NCBI GenBank assembly: GCA_016858145.1
Contig: JAEHOE010000013.1
Coordinates: forward strand, 868,001 to 932,000
Length of the DNA stretch: 64,000 bases
Direction: 5' to 3'
Source of the DNA: Edaphochlamys debaryana
Lineage: Eukaryota > Chlorophyta > Chlorophyceae > Chlamydomonadales
Shown here piece by piece: positions 10,107-22,893 of this stretch (the first letter of the stretch is position 1; every line of letters begins with the position of its first letter). Both the position numbers and the translations under genes were made by a program. The notes beneath the pieces are model-generated. The model had not been told where the DNA came from. It ran no database searches and saw nothing but the letters and a program-made list of their open reading frames with translations.

Positions 10107-13100
10107 TCACGCCACTCCGCGCGGCTCCTCCGCCAGCCCCAGAACAGCCGCCGCCGTCTCCGTCAGCACGTAGTTTGACGCCAGGAGCCCCTGTGCCGCC
10201 AGTCGCTCCACGGTCTCCTGCTCCGGCCCGCACACCGCGGGTTGGGTGCAGGGGCAGCGGCTGCGGACCTGCGCGGCGGAGGTGGGTGGGGGTGCAGGTC
10301 GATGTGGGGAGGGGCGTGGAGCGCTTGCACTACGGTAGGGGATGCCGCACTGGGCAAGAGCATCGAGTTCACAACGGTCCGTGCACCCTTGACATCCTAG
10401 ACATCCACGCTTTCGGGGCCCTGCAGCCACGCGCCCCCCCGCCCGCCCCTCTGGCGCCACCAGCCCACGCGCTCTCCCCGCAACCTACACACCTGCCAGA
10501 CGGGGTCCATGTCGCACCAGGCGCAGCCCAGCCCCGTGTTCTGACCGGTGGTTGCTGGGCGCAGGGGCACACGCGAGGGAGGGTACACGCGTTGGCATGC
10601 ATCCAAGGAACGGTGCGTGGCTGGCCCCCGTGCGCCCGGCCCCCGCGGCCCACTCACACATCCACCGGCTGGGCGGGGCCTGCAGGTCCACCACCCCCAC
10701 GGCCCCGCTCAGCTGCAGGTGGTCCTCCAGGCTGGCGCCGCGGGCAACCCACACGTTGGTGTTGTGCTGGAACGTCGCCCTGCGGAGAATGTCCACGAGA
10801 CGCGGGCGAGGGTTGGGAAAGTGAGCGCTCTCCCGGCCCGAGCTAGCATCGTACATCATCAAGGGCATGGCACATGGGCCGCACTCGCGCGCTTGGGGCT
10901 CCTCTTCCCTTCAACACGAGCCTAACACGCAGCAGCGGCAGGGCAGGCGACACGCACACGGCGGGGAGCCGGTTCTATCTACCACTCCCACGCACCTGAA
11001 GCTGCGTGGGCTCAGGTCCTCGGGTATCTGGTTGCAGGACGTCCAGACGGCATACTGCGCCAGCTCCTCACGTGGGGGGCACCCCAGGGTGCGGTTCTGA
11101 GCGGGCACACGGGAACACGCCGCAGTTGAGACCAGTGCTGCTATCTTCCTGGGGCTTGGCTCTTGGCTGTGACCGAAAGTACCCCCTCCAGGGGTCGTGA
11201 CTTTCGGTACTCCTGGTACAAGGGGTTGGGAGGCGATCTTGCAGCTGCCACAGTCGTGCCCTGCGCTAGGGTCCCTCGTCAGAAAGTGTTCCCCGCTACA
11301 GGATCCTAGCGCCAGAAAGTGTTCCCCGCTCGGGGGGCTCACAGGAGGCACCATTTGGTGCGGCGTCAGCATGATAGCCTTGTCGGAAAGTGTTCCCCGT
11401 CAAGCAAACCCCCTGCAAACCTTGTCTCCTTGGCGTTTCAGCGCTCCGGGAGTGTGCAACTGACACCGTGAACCCTTGTGTCAGGGAAACCTTGTCAGAA
11501 AGTGTTCCCCAGCTTGGCCCACATGCAAGTTAGGCCTTTCGTGAGGGGCAGAAAACCAAGCAGCAGCGGAGATTCCCCCTTCGCCCTATGCTGCACCGAC
11601 CGCTGGGTTTCGCACCTTCCACATGCGTAGATCCGTCATGTCATACTTGAGATTGTCCAGGGTCACCTCGCGCATGGGCTGCACGGGCTCGCCCCAGCTC
11701 CCCAGATCGTCTGATCCGGAGCCGATGTGGCCGATCCTGTAGCCCCGATGCATGAATCGTGCCAGCATGCGCACCGTCTCCATCTCCTCTTCCACCATCA
11801 TGTGCCTCTCGGGCACCCCTGCATACACATGCATGCGTGTCATGGAGAGGCGATCAAGGTGGCGCGCCATCAAGCGGCCAGGAAACGGTCCTATCCCGCC
11901 CTTCCAACCCCACCCCCACCCGCCCTCCCAACACACCCTCACCCACCCGGTGAGTACTCCATCACGATGTTCTCCACGTTGTTGTTGTTGTACTTGCTCA
12001 GGAGCCCCTCGGCGCCCTGGATGACGGCGTACTCCCAGCCCTCCACGTCAACCTGAGGGAGGAGGGTGAGCGGGGTTGCTTGCTTGTGGGCCGCGAGGGC
12101 GGAAAGCGCGGAGCACCTCCACCGAAGGAGCAGGGCCTTGCGCTGGACTGAACACGCGAGGGCATGCGCCCCCCTCCCAAACTCCGCCCTCTCACCCTCC
12201 CACCGCGCCCGCGCCCGCACCTTCATGAGCAGCACGTCCTCCTTGACCTCGTCCTCCAGCCGCACACTGGGCACCTGGATCTCTTCCTTCTTTCCTGCAT
12301 GACAACAAGCGGCGAAAGGACAGGGCGGCGGCAGGGGCCTTCAGTCGGGCAAGCGGGTCTCGGGATGAACCACGCCGTGACCCGTCAGCGACCGCTTCAT
12401 CGAGGCCGATGCCCTCCGCTCGCCTACCTACCCACCTACCCACCCTCCAATCCACCTTCGGTGACCACCCACCCACCCAACCACCCACCCTCTATCGCGT
12501 GGTCGATGTTGAGCCCTCCGAGCCCAGCGGTGCCCCAAATGCCCGTGGACGGCACCACCATGCGAAGGGCCTGGCTGGTCTGGTTGCTGACCTGTCCGTT
12601 GGGGCATGGGGCGGCAGGTATTCAAATTCTGGTGGGGCAGGACTTCAATCTTGGTGGGGAACGCACGGACAGAGGCATGGCCCGGGTGCTGAAGTAGCTG
12701 GCCCTTTCGAAGCTTGAGCGGCGGGGGGGTAGCCCCGCCTGCCCTCTGGGTCCGCCCACCCCCGGGGTCTGACATGGCCCTGCATGACAACGCTCTTCCA
12801 GCCGCCAGCCGGTAGGTGTCTGACATGACCAAGACAAACGTGCGGGCCCGGTTCCCGGGCCCCGGGTGCTTCTGGCCCTTTCCGGCGGCCCCCAGCCTCG
12901 TGCTCACCGCCGCCGCCCGCACATCCACCCGGTGGCTCAGGCCGTTGATGTGCACGTTGTACTCGAGGAACCAGCGGAAGTGGGGCACGGGTTCGTAGGC
13001 AATGACCCTGGGGTGGGGTTGGTTGGGTGTCAGCTTGGGCAGCCGTACGTGGCGCAAGGAGCACCTCCCAGCGGCCCCCGCGCGCTCAGGCGAGTGCCCA

Positions 13101-14808
13101 CCTGCACCCCAGCCGCGCCGCCAGGATTGCGAACCACCCGAAGTTGGCGCCCACGTCCACCACCAGAGCCCGGCTGCCGTCGGGCCGCAGGCAGCGGTCC
13201 TTGAGGACGCGGTAAAAGATCTGGAGAAGCACACACAGCAGGCGGTCGCGCACATCCGGCAGCTCTCACTGGCCGACGGTCCAGGAACTGAAGTTAGCTG
13301 AACTTCCGCGTCGTCGCAATCGAAGCATCCCGCCCCCCGCCACACCTTGCTGATGGTTGGCTCCACCATGCCCCCCTGCTCCATGGCACTCGACACTCCT
13401 ACATCTGCGCGTGTCAAGCAAGATGCGAGGTAGGCTGCATGGCCAGCAGCGGCATCTTCTTGCAGCGGGGGCGGGAACCCCTTGTACAGGCCATTCTTGT
13501 CAGCTTCTCACCTCTCTTCCCATCCGTGTGTGCAAAAGCGAAAGCTGGTGTGCCTTCCGGCAGTGCCACGTGTCTTACGAAGACCTGAGTATGGGCAGAA
13601 ACCGGTAGGGCACATCAAAGATTGCTAGGTACGGTAGGGTTGTGGCCATTACCACCGGCGGATAGCGCACGTGGATGGCTGTACGGCTATGTACGGCTCG
13701 GCTTCCGCCCACCTGCACGTCCCTGGACCGCAAAAAGCGGATCGGGCATGGGACGTTGGGCTCCGCCCTGGTCACGAGCGAGGACGAATGCAACTTGACG
13801 CACACGGGTTACGTGGTGGGAGCACAGCGGATGGATGGGTGCTGCGCCGCCCCCGCCCCGGTCCGCCAGCAGCCAGCCCTAGGGCTCCTCACCAGGGGAC
13901 TGAGTTGGCGCGGGTCAGCCATGGTCCACAGTCCGCACAATCGGTACTGAGAAGGAGAGGGAGAAAGGATAGGAGGTTATGCGCGCGAGCGGAATCATCG
14001 GGGAAGGAGTTTTCCTGCACCCCGCCGCATCATGCACCCGCCCCACGCACACAACAGCTCATCAAGCCTCGCCAGACACATGCGCTCACCCGAGGTCACA
14101 GTACACAGACCGAACCGCTGAGCCGCTGCCTCCATCAGGGCCCTCCGCCGGCCCCCGGCGTCCCTCCTCGCAAACGCCGTTCCGCGCCTGTCACGACCCG
14201 GGACATAGAACTGCTGATGGGGCAAGGCGTGATCGAGAGGTAGAACCCGCTACCCGCATCGCTTTCCAAGCCCTCCTGCTCCTGAGTCCCACTTGCTTCC
14301 TCCTGGCATAGTTACCCCGAATGCAACCCCACTCACCAAGCACAGAAGTCACACCTCCGCTTTGCTGCCCCGTGTAGATCCCAAATCCCTTCCCAGGCCC
14401 TCCAGCCAAGTCTACCTCCTGCTATATCCGCCCCACGTTCAACCGCACTCATTGTCAGAAACCAGCTTCCTTTTGTCCCGAAAGCCCCACTCACCAAGCC
14501 GCAAGAGTCCGTGCACACGTGCTGATTGCGCCCCTCGCTCGGGTCCGGCAGAGATTCCTGCCGAAGCCCGCGGCCCGCCGTGACGCCAGAGACGGAAAGC
14601 CCCGCGAGAACGACAACTGCAAGGCGAAAGGGGCAGGGCTATACGGATATTATCGATAAAGTGCAAAGTGTAAAAGCTGTCTTCCCAGCAGCGTGCCGAT
14701 ATCTCCCGCCCGTCGATGGCCATGATTGACGTGACCCCTCAGCGACGACGTCCCTCTTTGCTCACCTGACAAGGCGATCTGCCTCCAAGCATTGCTCCGT
14801 GGCTTCAT
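10107..14808 (-). CDS. secreted FkbM-family methyltransferase, paralogue B (17 exons, 551 residues)
   Basis: Exons: 14808-14766, 14616-14495, 14187-14090, 13946-13893, 13767-13713, 13584-13512, 13404-13346, 13220-13102, 13007-12908, 12591-12489, 12294-12221, 12052-11947, 11818-11616, 11096-10996, 10779-10658, 10554-10493, 10268-10107. The ATG at 14808 opens a signal peptide (MKPRSNAWRQIALSVVVLAG) split by a phase-1 intron exactly as in paralogue A. The Cys-rich module, the DVGANFGWF motif (near 188-197), AYEPVP and VDVEGWE (301-307) are all present. Exons 13 and 14 of A are fused here (11818-11616), so one intron is missing. The longest intron (11097-11615) carries short repeats. The reaction is predicted SAM-dependent methyl transfer in the secretory pathway; the substrate is unknown. 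Confidence 0.88.
11160..11510. repeat. short direct repeats and a hairpin inside an intron of gene B
   Basis: Four copies of a unit close to AGAAAGTGTTCCCC lie near 11281, 11314, 11385 and 11497, each preceded by variants of GTC or GCC. Just upstream, near 11170-11215, an imperfect palindrome has arms CCGAAAGTACCCC and the complementary GGGGTCGTGACTTTCGG. The block is confined to one intron. It could be a degraded mobile-element end or a local satellite. Confidence 0.7.
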
Positions 14809-15811
14809 GAGGCTGCCTCGCAACCACTTCGTGGCCACGAACTGCTGCTGTCAATGGCCAGCAAGTCGCGTCCGTCAAGCAATCCCTAATCGAGGTGCGT
14901 CAGGCGATGTATGAAAGCACTCGTGTGAATGATAAATTGAGCTATGTACTCGTGTGTGCAGCTTAGCGCGGCAGCGGCCATCGTCGTCCGTTGCAGCGAC
15001 GGTTGGCGGTTGTGGCGCACGGTCGCGTCCGCCCGGCGGCATGTCCACAGTCCGATCAGGCACTTGCAGCCGGCCACCGAGGGTGTCAGTGCTTCCACAG
15101 GGACTGCCAAATGCTCCCCATCAAGCCTGCGCGCCAAACCCAGACACAGAATGCATCATGATCCCGGGAAGATGTTGGCCACCCCATTTGCCATCCCACG
15201 CGCATATTGTCTCCTGGGGTTCCCAGCCCATTGCCTCCTGCAGTGGCATTCGCACGCCCGTCACCTATAGGACACACAGAGCACGTCCCCATTGTAAAGC
15301 CCTTGTGTCCCCCCTCAGAATTCCCGTGCTCCTGCGCAGCCAGCCGTGATCTACGCTACCGGGATACCGCAAATGCTGCAACCTAACCTGCCTAGCCGCC
15401 CTGCCATTATCCAGAGAGTTCCGCGGACCTCCCTAGACCCTACCGACTGCCGCCCTAGGCAAAGCGGTTCCCTGCACGCGGGTCCATTCCCTGTGCCTTG
15501 TCCTGCCCAGCCGGCCCCCACACATGCGCCTGCCATCGCCCTGCACTCGCCTGCCTACCCATGCTCGCCTCGCACCCTTTCTAAAAACCGACGCGCGTCA
15601 TAGCTATCTTATCCTGCAAGTACCAGTAGTAGTGTGGGATGTTCACCCGGTAAAAGGGCTAGGGGGCCCTCCCCTGGGCCAAATTAACCCCCCACTTCTT
15701 ATCGGGGCGTGTCCATTCTGCCATCAACCTGCGGACCTAGCTGAGGCCAGCATTGCCAGCAGGAACTAAAGCGCGGCACCTGCAACCCGACGCCCATACC
15801 GGCAATTGGCT
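14809..15811. other. intergenic between FkbM-type genes B and C
   Basis: About 1 kb holds the promoter side of B and the 3' side of C. Several overlapping plus-strand open frames exist, but none has a motif or splice support. I see no RNA gene or repeat. Confidence 0.45.
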
Positions 15812-18800
15812 TCAGGCGAGCATCGATGCCGCCGCCTCGAGGCCATCGAGCGGTTTCTTGCTGTTCCCAGGCGAGAGCACGTAGTTCTGAGGCAGGGAGC
15901 CCTCCCGCGCCGCCGCCTCCACCGCGTCCGCCTCCGCCCCACACACCGCCGTGTCTGTGCACCGGCAGCGGTGCCGGACCTGGGGGGTGGGGTCAAGAGG
16001 ATGGGGGGCAGGAGGATGGGGGACAGGGACAGGGGCAGGGGCAGGGGATAGGAATGGGGCGACGGGGCATCGCCAGTGCATATGCATACCGCAAACCACA
16101 TATGTGGGAGGGCACGGCGCTGCGCATGTGACCCGAGCCGCGTTGGACTCATCCTCGCCGCCCAGGGCTGCCTGACAGCTCCTGGTCCGCTGCCCGGCAG
16201 TGCCGGGTTCTGGGTCCTGCTGTGCTGTAACCTCCAGCCAGCGGCGCGGGCCCGCAGGGCTGCCGCTGCCTGGCAGGAAGCCCAGGCGAGCCAGGCCCAT
16301 GAATCGACCCACATGGCCCATCTGACCCATCTGACCCGCCTCCCCACCTGCGCCTTGGGGTCGGTGGTCGTGCACGGCCGCCCGCCCATGCCCAGCCCTT
16401 GCTTGTTGGTGGCTGGGAGCGCACGGGCGGATGGGAGGATTGGGGCATTGAGAGGAGATCAGAGGAGGGTGCATTGCTGCCGCGCCGCGGGGGGGGAGCC
16501 GAGACTGGTCCAGGCGGCCCGAAATGGCGAAGTCGCTCAGAGCCACACCCGCGCACGCATTCCCTCACCATAGTAGGTCTCTGCCGGGGCGGCGGGGTCG
16601 ACAATGCCGGCGGCCCCCTCCAGTGTGAGGTTGGCGGGGGCGGCACCAGCGCTGTACAGCCACAGCCGGCCGCTGTGGCCCATCACGGACCTGCAGGTAG
16701 AGGGCGTGAGAGGGTGCGTCGGCGGGCGGTTGGGTGAAAAGGTGGAGCAAACAGAGCCCCGTGTATTCGGCGGTGTTACTCAGGGGCGGCACGTTGTCAG
16801 GTCCCTATGGAAAGGGGTTAGAACCTATGGACCTGAGTAGGCGAGCAGCAGCACAGCCTGGCTCCATGGCGCAACGCCGCTACCTGAGGCCGCCCGCACC
16901 TGAGGCTACGCGGGCTGAAGCTCTCGGGGTTGGAGAAGCACTGCTCCCAGGCGGGCAGCTTCTGCAGCGCGGCCGGCAGCGGGCAGCCCAGCGTGCCGTT
17001 CTTCCATCTCCGTACATCCTCCGCGTCGTACTGTAGGTTGGTCACAGTCACCTGGGTGGGGGAAGGAAAAGGTGAGGAGAGGAAGAACAGCGGCACGGGC
17101 ATTCAGCAGCCCGGGGGGTCGCCCACCGCTACGTCGCCGCACGTGGTCCCCGCGTGGGCCTCGTCGTCTTCCGCCCCTCACCCACACCTTCCCCCCAGGA
17201 TCAGCAACCTTGAAACCTCCGCCGCCAACCTCCCCAGCCCCCCTGACACCGAGCCACCGAGTTGACGGCAGAGTGCCCCAAACCCCCCCTAAGCACGGCT
17301 TGACACCTCCATCACCAAGTCCACCAAGTTTACCCCTGCACACGAACACGAGCAGCCCTGAACGAACACACACGCCCACCTCCTGCAGGGGCGGCAGCGG
17401 CTGGTCGAAGCCCTTGAAGGCGTCCTGCTCCAGGGCGGGCAGCAGACCCGCGCGGAAGCCGTGGGCCTGGAGCATGGAGGCCAGGGCCTGGCGGGGAGGA
17501 GCGGGGTGGGGGAGGGGAGGAGGGGGAGGGGAGGAGGGGGAGGGGAGGAGGGGGGCAAGGAGGCGCGAAATGGTTCAGGGCTTGTGACGGGAGGGTAGAG
17601 TGAAGGGCGTCGGCGTCCTGAATCGGCGAGCGTCGGTTGTTGGGCTTGGGCTTCATGTGGGTAGAGGACGAGAGGGTTAGGCCCGCCGAGGCCGACGTTG
17701 CTGCTCCGGCTACTCTCCCTGCCCTTCCTGCCCTGTCTCCTGCGCCTGGGGGGTCCGCTCCCCACCCTCTTCCCCCTCCGCACCACCCCCGCGGCCGCAC
17801 CTGGGGGGCCACTTCCCCGCCCTCTCCGCTCCACCCTCTTCCCCCCCACACACATACACAACCCTCCCGGCCGCACCTGGGGGCTCCGCAGCATCATGTC
17901 GAACTTGTTCCACCGCTCGGCAGCGCCTGGGGGGCCGGGAGGGAGGAAGGGATTGATAGGAGGGTGGATTTGCACACGGGAAGGAGCATGCAGAAGGGGT
18001 GACGTGAGTTACAAGGGTTGGGGTCCTCGGAGTGTGTCCTGGCTGCCCAAGCCATCCTGCGCCCCGCTACGCAGCACCTGAGGACCGCTGACCCACTGCC
18101 CCGGCCAGCCGCGTCCCTCCCATCCGTCCACCTCCACGTGTCTCGGCCCCCATGCGCACCGGGGGTGTACGCCAGGGCCAGGTGCTTGACGCTGCCGGTG
18201 CGGAACAGCCGCTCTGCGCCCTCCAGCGCCGCCGCCTCGTAGCCCTCCACACTCAGCTGCGGGGAGCGGGGGCCGCATCGGGGGGGAGAAAGATAGGTAG
18301 ACTTCATACAGGTGCGGTGTTGACCCGGGGCGCTGTCGCCTTGGGCACCGGCCTTGCCTTCAGCAGTTAGCAACACCCCCTTCGGTTGTTACCGAAGTGC
18401 CCTACAAACACGCCCGCCCACTCAGACCTCACATCCACCCCCCCGCCCCACCTTGAGAAGCAGCACGTCCTCGTTCACCTCGTCCTCCAACCGAACAGCC
18501 AGGGCGTCCTCCACACCCGTAGCAGCTGGGGGGCGGGCGGTGGGGGCCAGACAGGGGTAGGGGCAGGGCATGGAAGTCTCGCCTTGGCAGGAAACAACAC
18601 TGACGCCCGAGCCTTGAGCCCGAGCTCGGCCCCTTTCCTGTCCACAGATTCGCGAACCGCCCCAGGCGATGCACCCGTAACCCTGACCTTGCCAGCAACT
18701 AGCATGCAGCCAGCCCCACACGCCCTGGACCTGAAGTGCTCTGACCCTGACGCCGCGCGCGCTCACCCGTCCGCGCCCTTGTCGGACCCCAGCAGCTATA

Positions 18801-21769
18801 GGCCCACAGTGAACGCGCCCTTCCCGGCACGCGAACGTCCCGGCCACCACCACACCGAGCCCTTCCCAGCATGGCAATGTCCAGGCCGCCACCGCGCACA
18901 GCACACCGCACACCGCTCACTCACCGTCCGCGCCCTTGTCGATGTTGATGCCCTCGATGCCGGCGCTGCCCCAGTGGCCCGAGTAGGGAAACACGATGCT
19001 CACCTTGCCGGCCTTGTCGGACACCTGCAGGGTGCATGTGCGGGGGCGAGTGAGCAGCAGGGGGGGTTGTGCGGCCTCGCCACAGCCGGACTGCGCACCA
19101 CCAGGATAGCCATGCGTACCCCTTTCCGGTGACCCCACGCGGTGACCCTTTGCTGCTGCCCCTAGGCCCAGTCCAGCCCCAGGAACGGCACCCACCGCTT
19201 TGTCCGAGATCGTGATGCGCGAGGAGAGGTCGTTGAGGTGGATGTTGTACAGCAGCAACAGCCGGTAGTGCAGTACGGGCTCGTACGCGGTCACCCTGCG
19301 CACATGGGCCGCCGGAGCCTTTACGCAGACGAGTCATGCCCCAACTCGGACTTGCAGAATGCAAATTCGCCCATGCCCCAAGCCAAAGAACACAAGCACG
19401 ACTAATGCCCCGTCTCGGGAATGCATAATGCCGAAGGACAGCAGCCCCCGCGCGCCCAGTGCGCACCTGCACCCCAGCCGCGCCGCCAGGATTGCGAACC
19501 ACCCGAAGTTGGCCCCCACGTCCACCACCAGGGGCCGGCGTGCGCCGCCCGCGCCCGCGCCCGCACAGGCTGCCTTGAGCTCCAGGTACATAGCCTGGGG
19601 GGGGGGGGGGGCAGGCGAGGGTGAGGGTGAGGGGGGGGGCGAGGCGGGGGCGAGGCGGGATAGGAGTAATGCAGCGACAAGGGCTGTTGAAACACCTACG
19701 CCCTTACGTCATGGCAGTCGTTCCCCCGTCATTGCGAGCGCGGCCTGGACCACCAGGCTCTTCCGTCGTTCTCCACGCAACCATACCATGGCAAGGCCGC
19801 ACCGAGCGACATCCGCCCGCACACCAGCACCACAGGTACGCACGCACGCACGCACCCACCTGCGTCAGGGCGGGCTCCAGGAGGCCAAAGTACTCGAGCT
19901 GGTGGGACACACCGAAGTCTGCAGGGGGGGGGGCAGCAGGGGGCGGGGGCACAGCATGGGGGAGCGCAGCGGGGGGTTGCAAGTTGACAAGAAAGGCGGG
20001 GGGCGGTAGGGGGCCAGCAGAGGGGTACGGTCGGGCACGGGAGGGCGGGCGCACAGCTCCGGGTGGGGGAGCAGTGGGCAGCCTAGCCGGGGGCTGTGGC
20101 CGTGTCAAAGACATGATACGGTATGCACGGAGCGCCGCGGCCGAGGTCTGGCCGAGGCGAGCGGCTGGGGCTAGAACGCGGTCCGCCCAGCGCGTAGCCT
20201 GGCGGCCCCCCGAGTGACACGCACCCTTGGCGGGGGTGGTGAAGGCGAAGAGGAAGGACGCATCCCGCGGCACTGCTGCGGGCTTGACCCGAATCTGCGG
20301 CCGAGGGGACGAAGAGTGTCAGAGGAGGGGGGGCTGTCCTGGCAGCCCTGGCGGAACTGCGGGGGCCGTCTCACAATTTGAGGTAAGGCGCACGCTGGGC
20401 ACTAGGCCTGAGGAGGCGGGCGCAACCGCCTCAGAGAGCTGGTGTCTAGCCGGCATTGCAATGCAGTCTGGGCTCCCTTCCGAGGGTTCCAGCCGCCCCA
20501 AGGTTCGCTCCCCAGGGACCCCTCCCCGCAGCCCCCTCACCTGCACATCCTTGGACCGCAGGAAGCGGATGGGGCCGGGCGCGTTGACGTCCTCCCTGCA
20601 GAGCCGAGGGTTTCACTCGGGGTCAGGGGCCCGCACGCCCCGGCCACCCCACCGCATGTGCTGCATGGGAACGGGCTTCCCCTCCCCACACGCAGCTTTC
20701 CAACAGGCGCCGCATCTCTTGGCCCGTGCGCATCCTCCAGCCGCTAACAGCAAACCGAAGCACGACCTTCCGGATGCGCGGCATGACTGCCTGACCCCGC
20801 CCCAAGCATGGGCTTGCCGTAAGCCCCATGAGCCGAGCCGGCCTCTGAGGAGGCATCCCCCGGCTCCCGCCCTCACCAAGGCACGTGCCGTACAGTGCTG
20901 CGCCAGGGGCCGCAGTCTGCACAGTCAGTCCTGCGAGTTACAGGGAGCAGGGGGGGAAAGGGGGATAAAGGGGAAAATGGCTAAGACGTGTGGGCATCCA
21001 ACCGACGGCTTCGTGCGAGGCAGCGGTGGGCGCTCGCATCTGGTGCCCAAGTGGTCCGGGGTCCGGGCCCTGACAATCCAAACCCCAACACCATCCCAGA
21101 GCCGCCGTGTCAACATCTCAAGCATGTAAGTGCCCTGTTTCCAGACACTGGCGTACCCAAGATCGCAGTATGCTATCCGGGAGACCCTCTCGTCAAGCGT
21201 GGTGCCGGGTTTTAGCCGCCCCTCCTCGCAGACGCCGTTCTTGGCCTGCATGGATTAAAAGAACGCTGCGATCAACGCCCCGGCATCTGGAATATCGACC
21301 CTCAGGAGGGTCACCATGGGAACCCCGCTGAGTTCCCTGGCTCGGTCCGACGCACCATGCCACAGCTGTCGAGGCACAGCTCACGGACTGGCAGGCCCTC
21401 GACAAGCGGCGCTGCCCCCGGCTCTCCTTCCGTGGCAGCGGTTGCGTTCTCTAGTAGGCGGCGGCCAAGCCGTTGTTGGAGAGCAGCGGAGGCGACAGGA
21501 GCTGATACAAGGGCCAGGGCTGCGGGCAACATACACGGAGGGGGTGGGTAGTAGGCGGTTTTGTAGGGCACGGTTACGGACTACACAGTACCCCTGCAGG
21601 CCAACCACAGCTTCCCGATCGACTCCTGACTGCTTGGCCTGCTTGCCGTGCCTTGAGATGCGCACGCAGCGAGTTTTGGTGCAGACTTCTGCCGATGCTG
21701 CTGCTGCTGCGTGCTTTGCTCACCCAGGAGCGCCAGGGGCCAAAAGCGCGTACGTATGCTCCGCATCAT
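15812..21769 (-). CDS. secreted FkbM-family methyltransferase, paralogue C (18 exons, 566 residues)
   Basis: Exons: 21769-21724, 21519-21356, 21245-21157, 20930-20877, 20595-20541, 20294-20225, 19918-19860, 19594-19467, 19295-19196, 19024-18925, 18525-18452, 18256-18160, 17926-17877, 17487-17380, 17051-16900, 16690-16569, 16412-16348, 15979-15812. The ATG at 21769 starts a strong signal peptide (MMRSIRTRFWPLALL, then ALALVSAPVASA) with the same phase-1 intron. The Cys-rich module (ELCLDSCGM, NGVCEEG, TDCADCGPW) and VVDVGANFGWF (202 onward) are kept. The motif that is VDVEGWE in A and B reads LSVEGYE here (314-320), so the Asp is lost. Relative to A, exon 13 is split by an extra intron and exons 14 and 15 are fused. 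It may be catalytically altered. Confidence 0.87.
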
Positions 21770-21990
21770 TCGTGCTCCTCGGCAGGACCAGAATTGCGCA
21801 GCAGGGTGTAGCAGCGGGCCAAGCTGTCGCGGCGCGGTAGGCCGCTCACGTCTGTGCCAAGCCTAGAATACTAGCTACCCGATTGCCACAGCAAAGATCA
21901 CCCTGGTTTGTCACAAGCAGTTGCAACTCGGCAAGGCGCGGATGCGATGGAAGCAGGTATTCGCGAGCCCGACACGAGTGCGCAAGTGGA

Positions 21991-22236
21991 CTAATTAGCT
22001 AAAACTTCGAGGGATGTGCCTACGTTGGCGACGGAGCTGGTCATCGGGATCGACACGAGCCCGCGCAAACCCTGCGGCACGGTGTTTCCGGACTCCGTGG
22101 GTTCCCCCCCGCCCCCAGCAGCTGCTCGCGCAATGCCCGCGGGGCCTCCGCCGTTCCCAGGCTTGACGTGGCCGCTGTTCCTGCCCTCCACCAGGGTTTG
22201 GATGGCAGCAACAAACGGTGTGTATCCCACATACAT
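21991..22236 (-). CDS. possible small protein or C-terminal exon, 81 residues
   Basis: The open frame starts MYVGYTPFVAAIQTLVEG and ends SLEVLAN before a stop at 21991. A plausible 3' splice acceptor (TTACGCTCAG) lies just upstream of the ATG, so this may be the last exon of a gene whose upstream exons near 22270-22520 I cannot join in a consistent phase. No family is recognised. It sits between FkbM-type gene C and the disordered-protein gene. Confidence 0.3.
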   Translation of the reverse strand: MYVGYTPFVAAIQTLVEGRNSGHVKPGNGGGPAGIARAAAGGGGEPTESGNTVPQGLRGLVSIPMTSSVANVGTSLEVLAN

Positions 22237-22893
22237 ATAACTGAGCGTAAGGCAACGAGGGAGCTGATGAGGGACCTTAGGGCCATGGGCCGATGGGCAT
22301 CAGGTGCGGTATCCGGGAATCCGGCATGTTGCGTGAGGTACATTTGGTACCAGCAGCCAAGGGCCGTTCGATGATTTCAATGCGGAGGTTATCATGGCAG
22401 GAAGCGAGGAACACCTTCCGTGCTGGACCTGAGAGGCGTACAGCGTACACTGCTACACTCAGTCGACAGCCAAGCCAACCGTCTGTTCGTTGTCCCCCGT
22501 CATAACCTGCTCTGACCTTCACAACACGAGGTCATTCTCTCCAGGCCTGTTGTCGGTTGTCAACTACGCATCTGTCCTCCTCATGTACGACTGCCTTCCC
22601 TACATATTGAGTTCGCGCCTCTCCCCCTCCCGTCCTCCGCCATTTGGGGGCTCAGCGCAAAATGCAACATGCCAACAGCAACCCACCGCACACCTCCTTC
22701 CACATAAGGTGAAGGGACAAGCCGTGCCCTTTGTAGAGCGCAACGACAATTGTTCGTTTGCAGTGCACCGAAGATCGCCATGCATGCCTGGCATGCCAAG
22801 GAAGAGATACACATGAAGCAATTGATGAATGCAGCGAAGCAACCACAATGCAAGTCCGTATAGGATATTGATACGGTACTGTTTATGGCTCCA
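22237..22893. other. intergenic, unassigned
   Basis: This region is AT-richer than its surroundings and holds the 3' flank of the disordered-protein gene. A minus-strand open frame (22277-22522) is the only one of note and has no recognised motif. Confidence 0.4.

Noticed and set aside
11160..11510. CRISPR-like array in the intron of gene B
   Set aside because: The repeats are only about 14 bp and irregularly spaced, in a eukaryotic intron with no cas genes.
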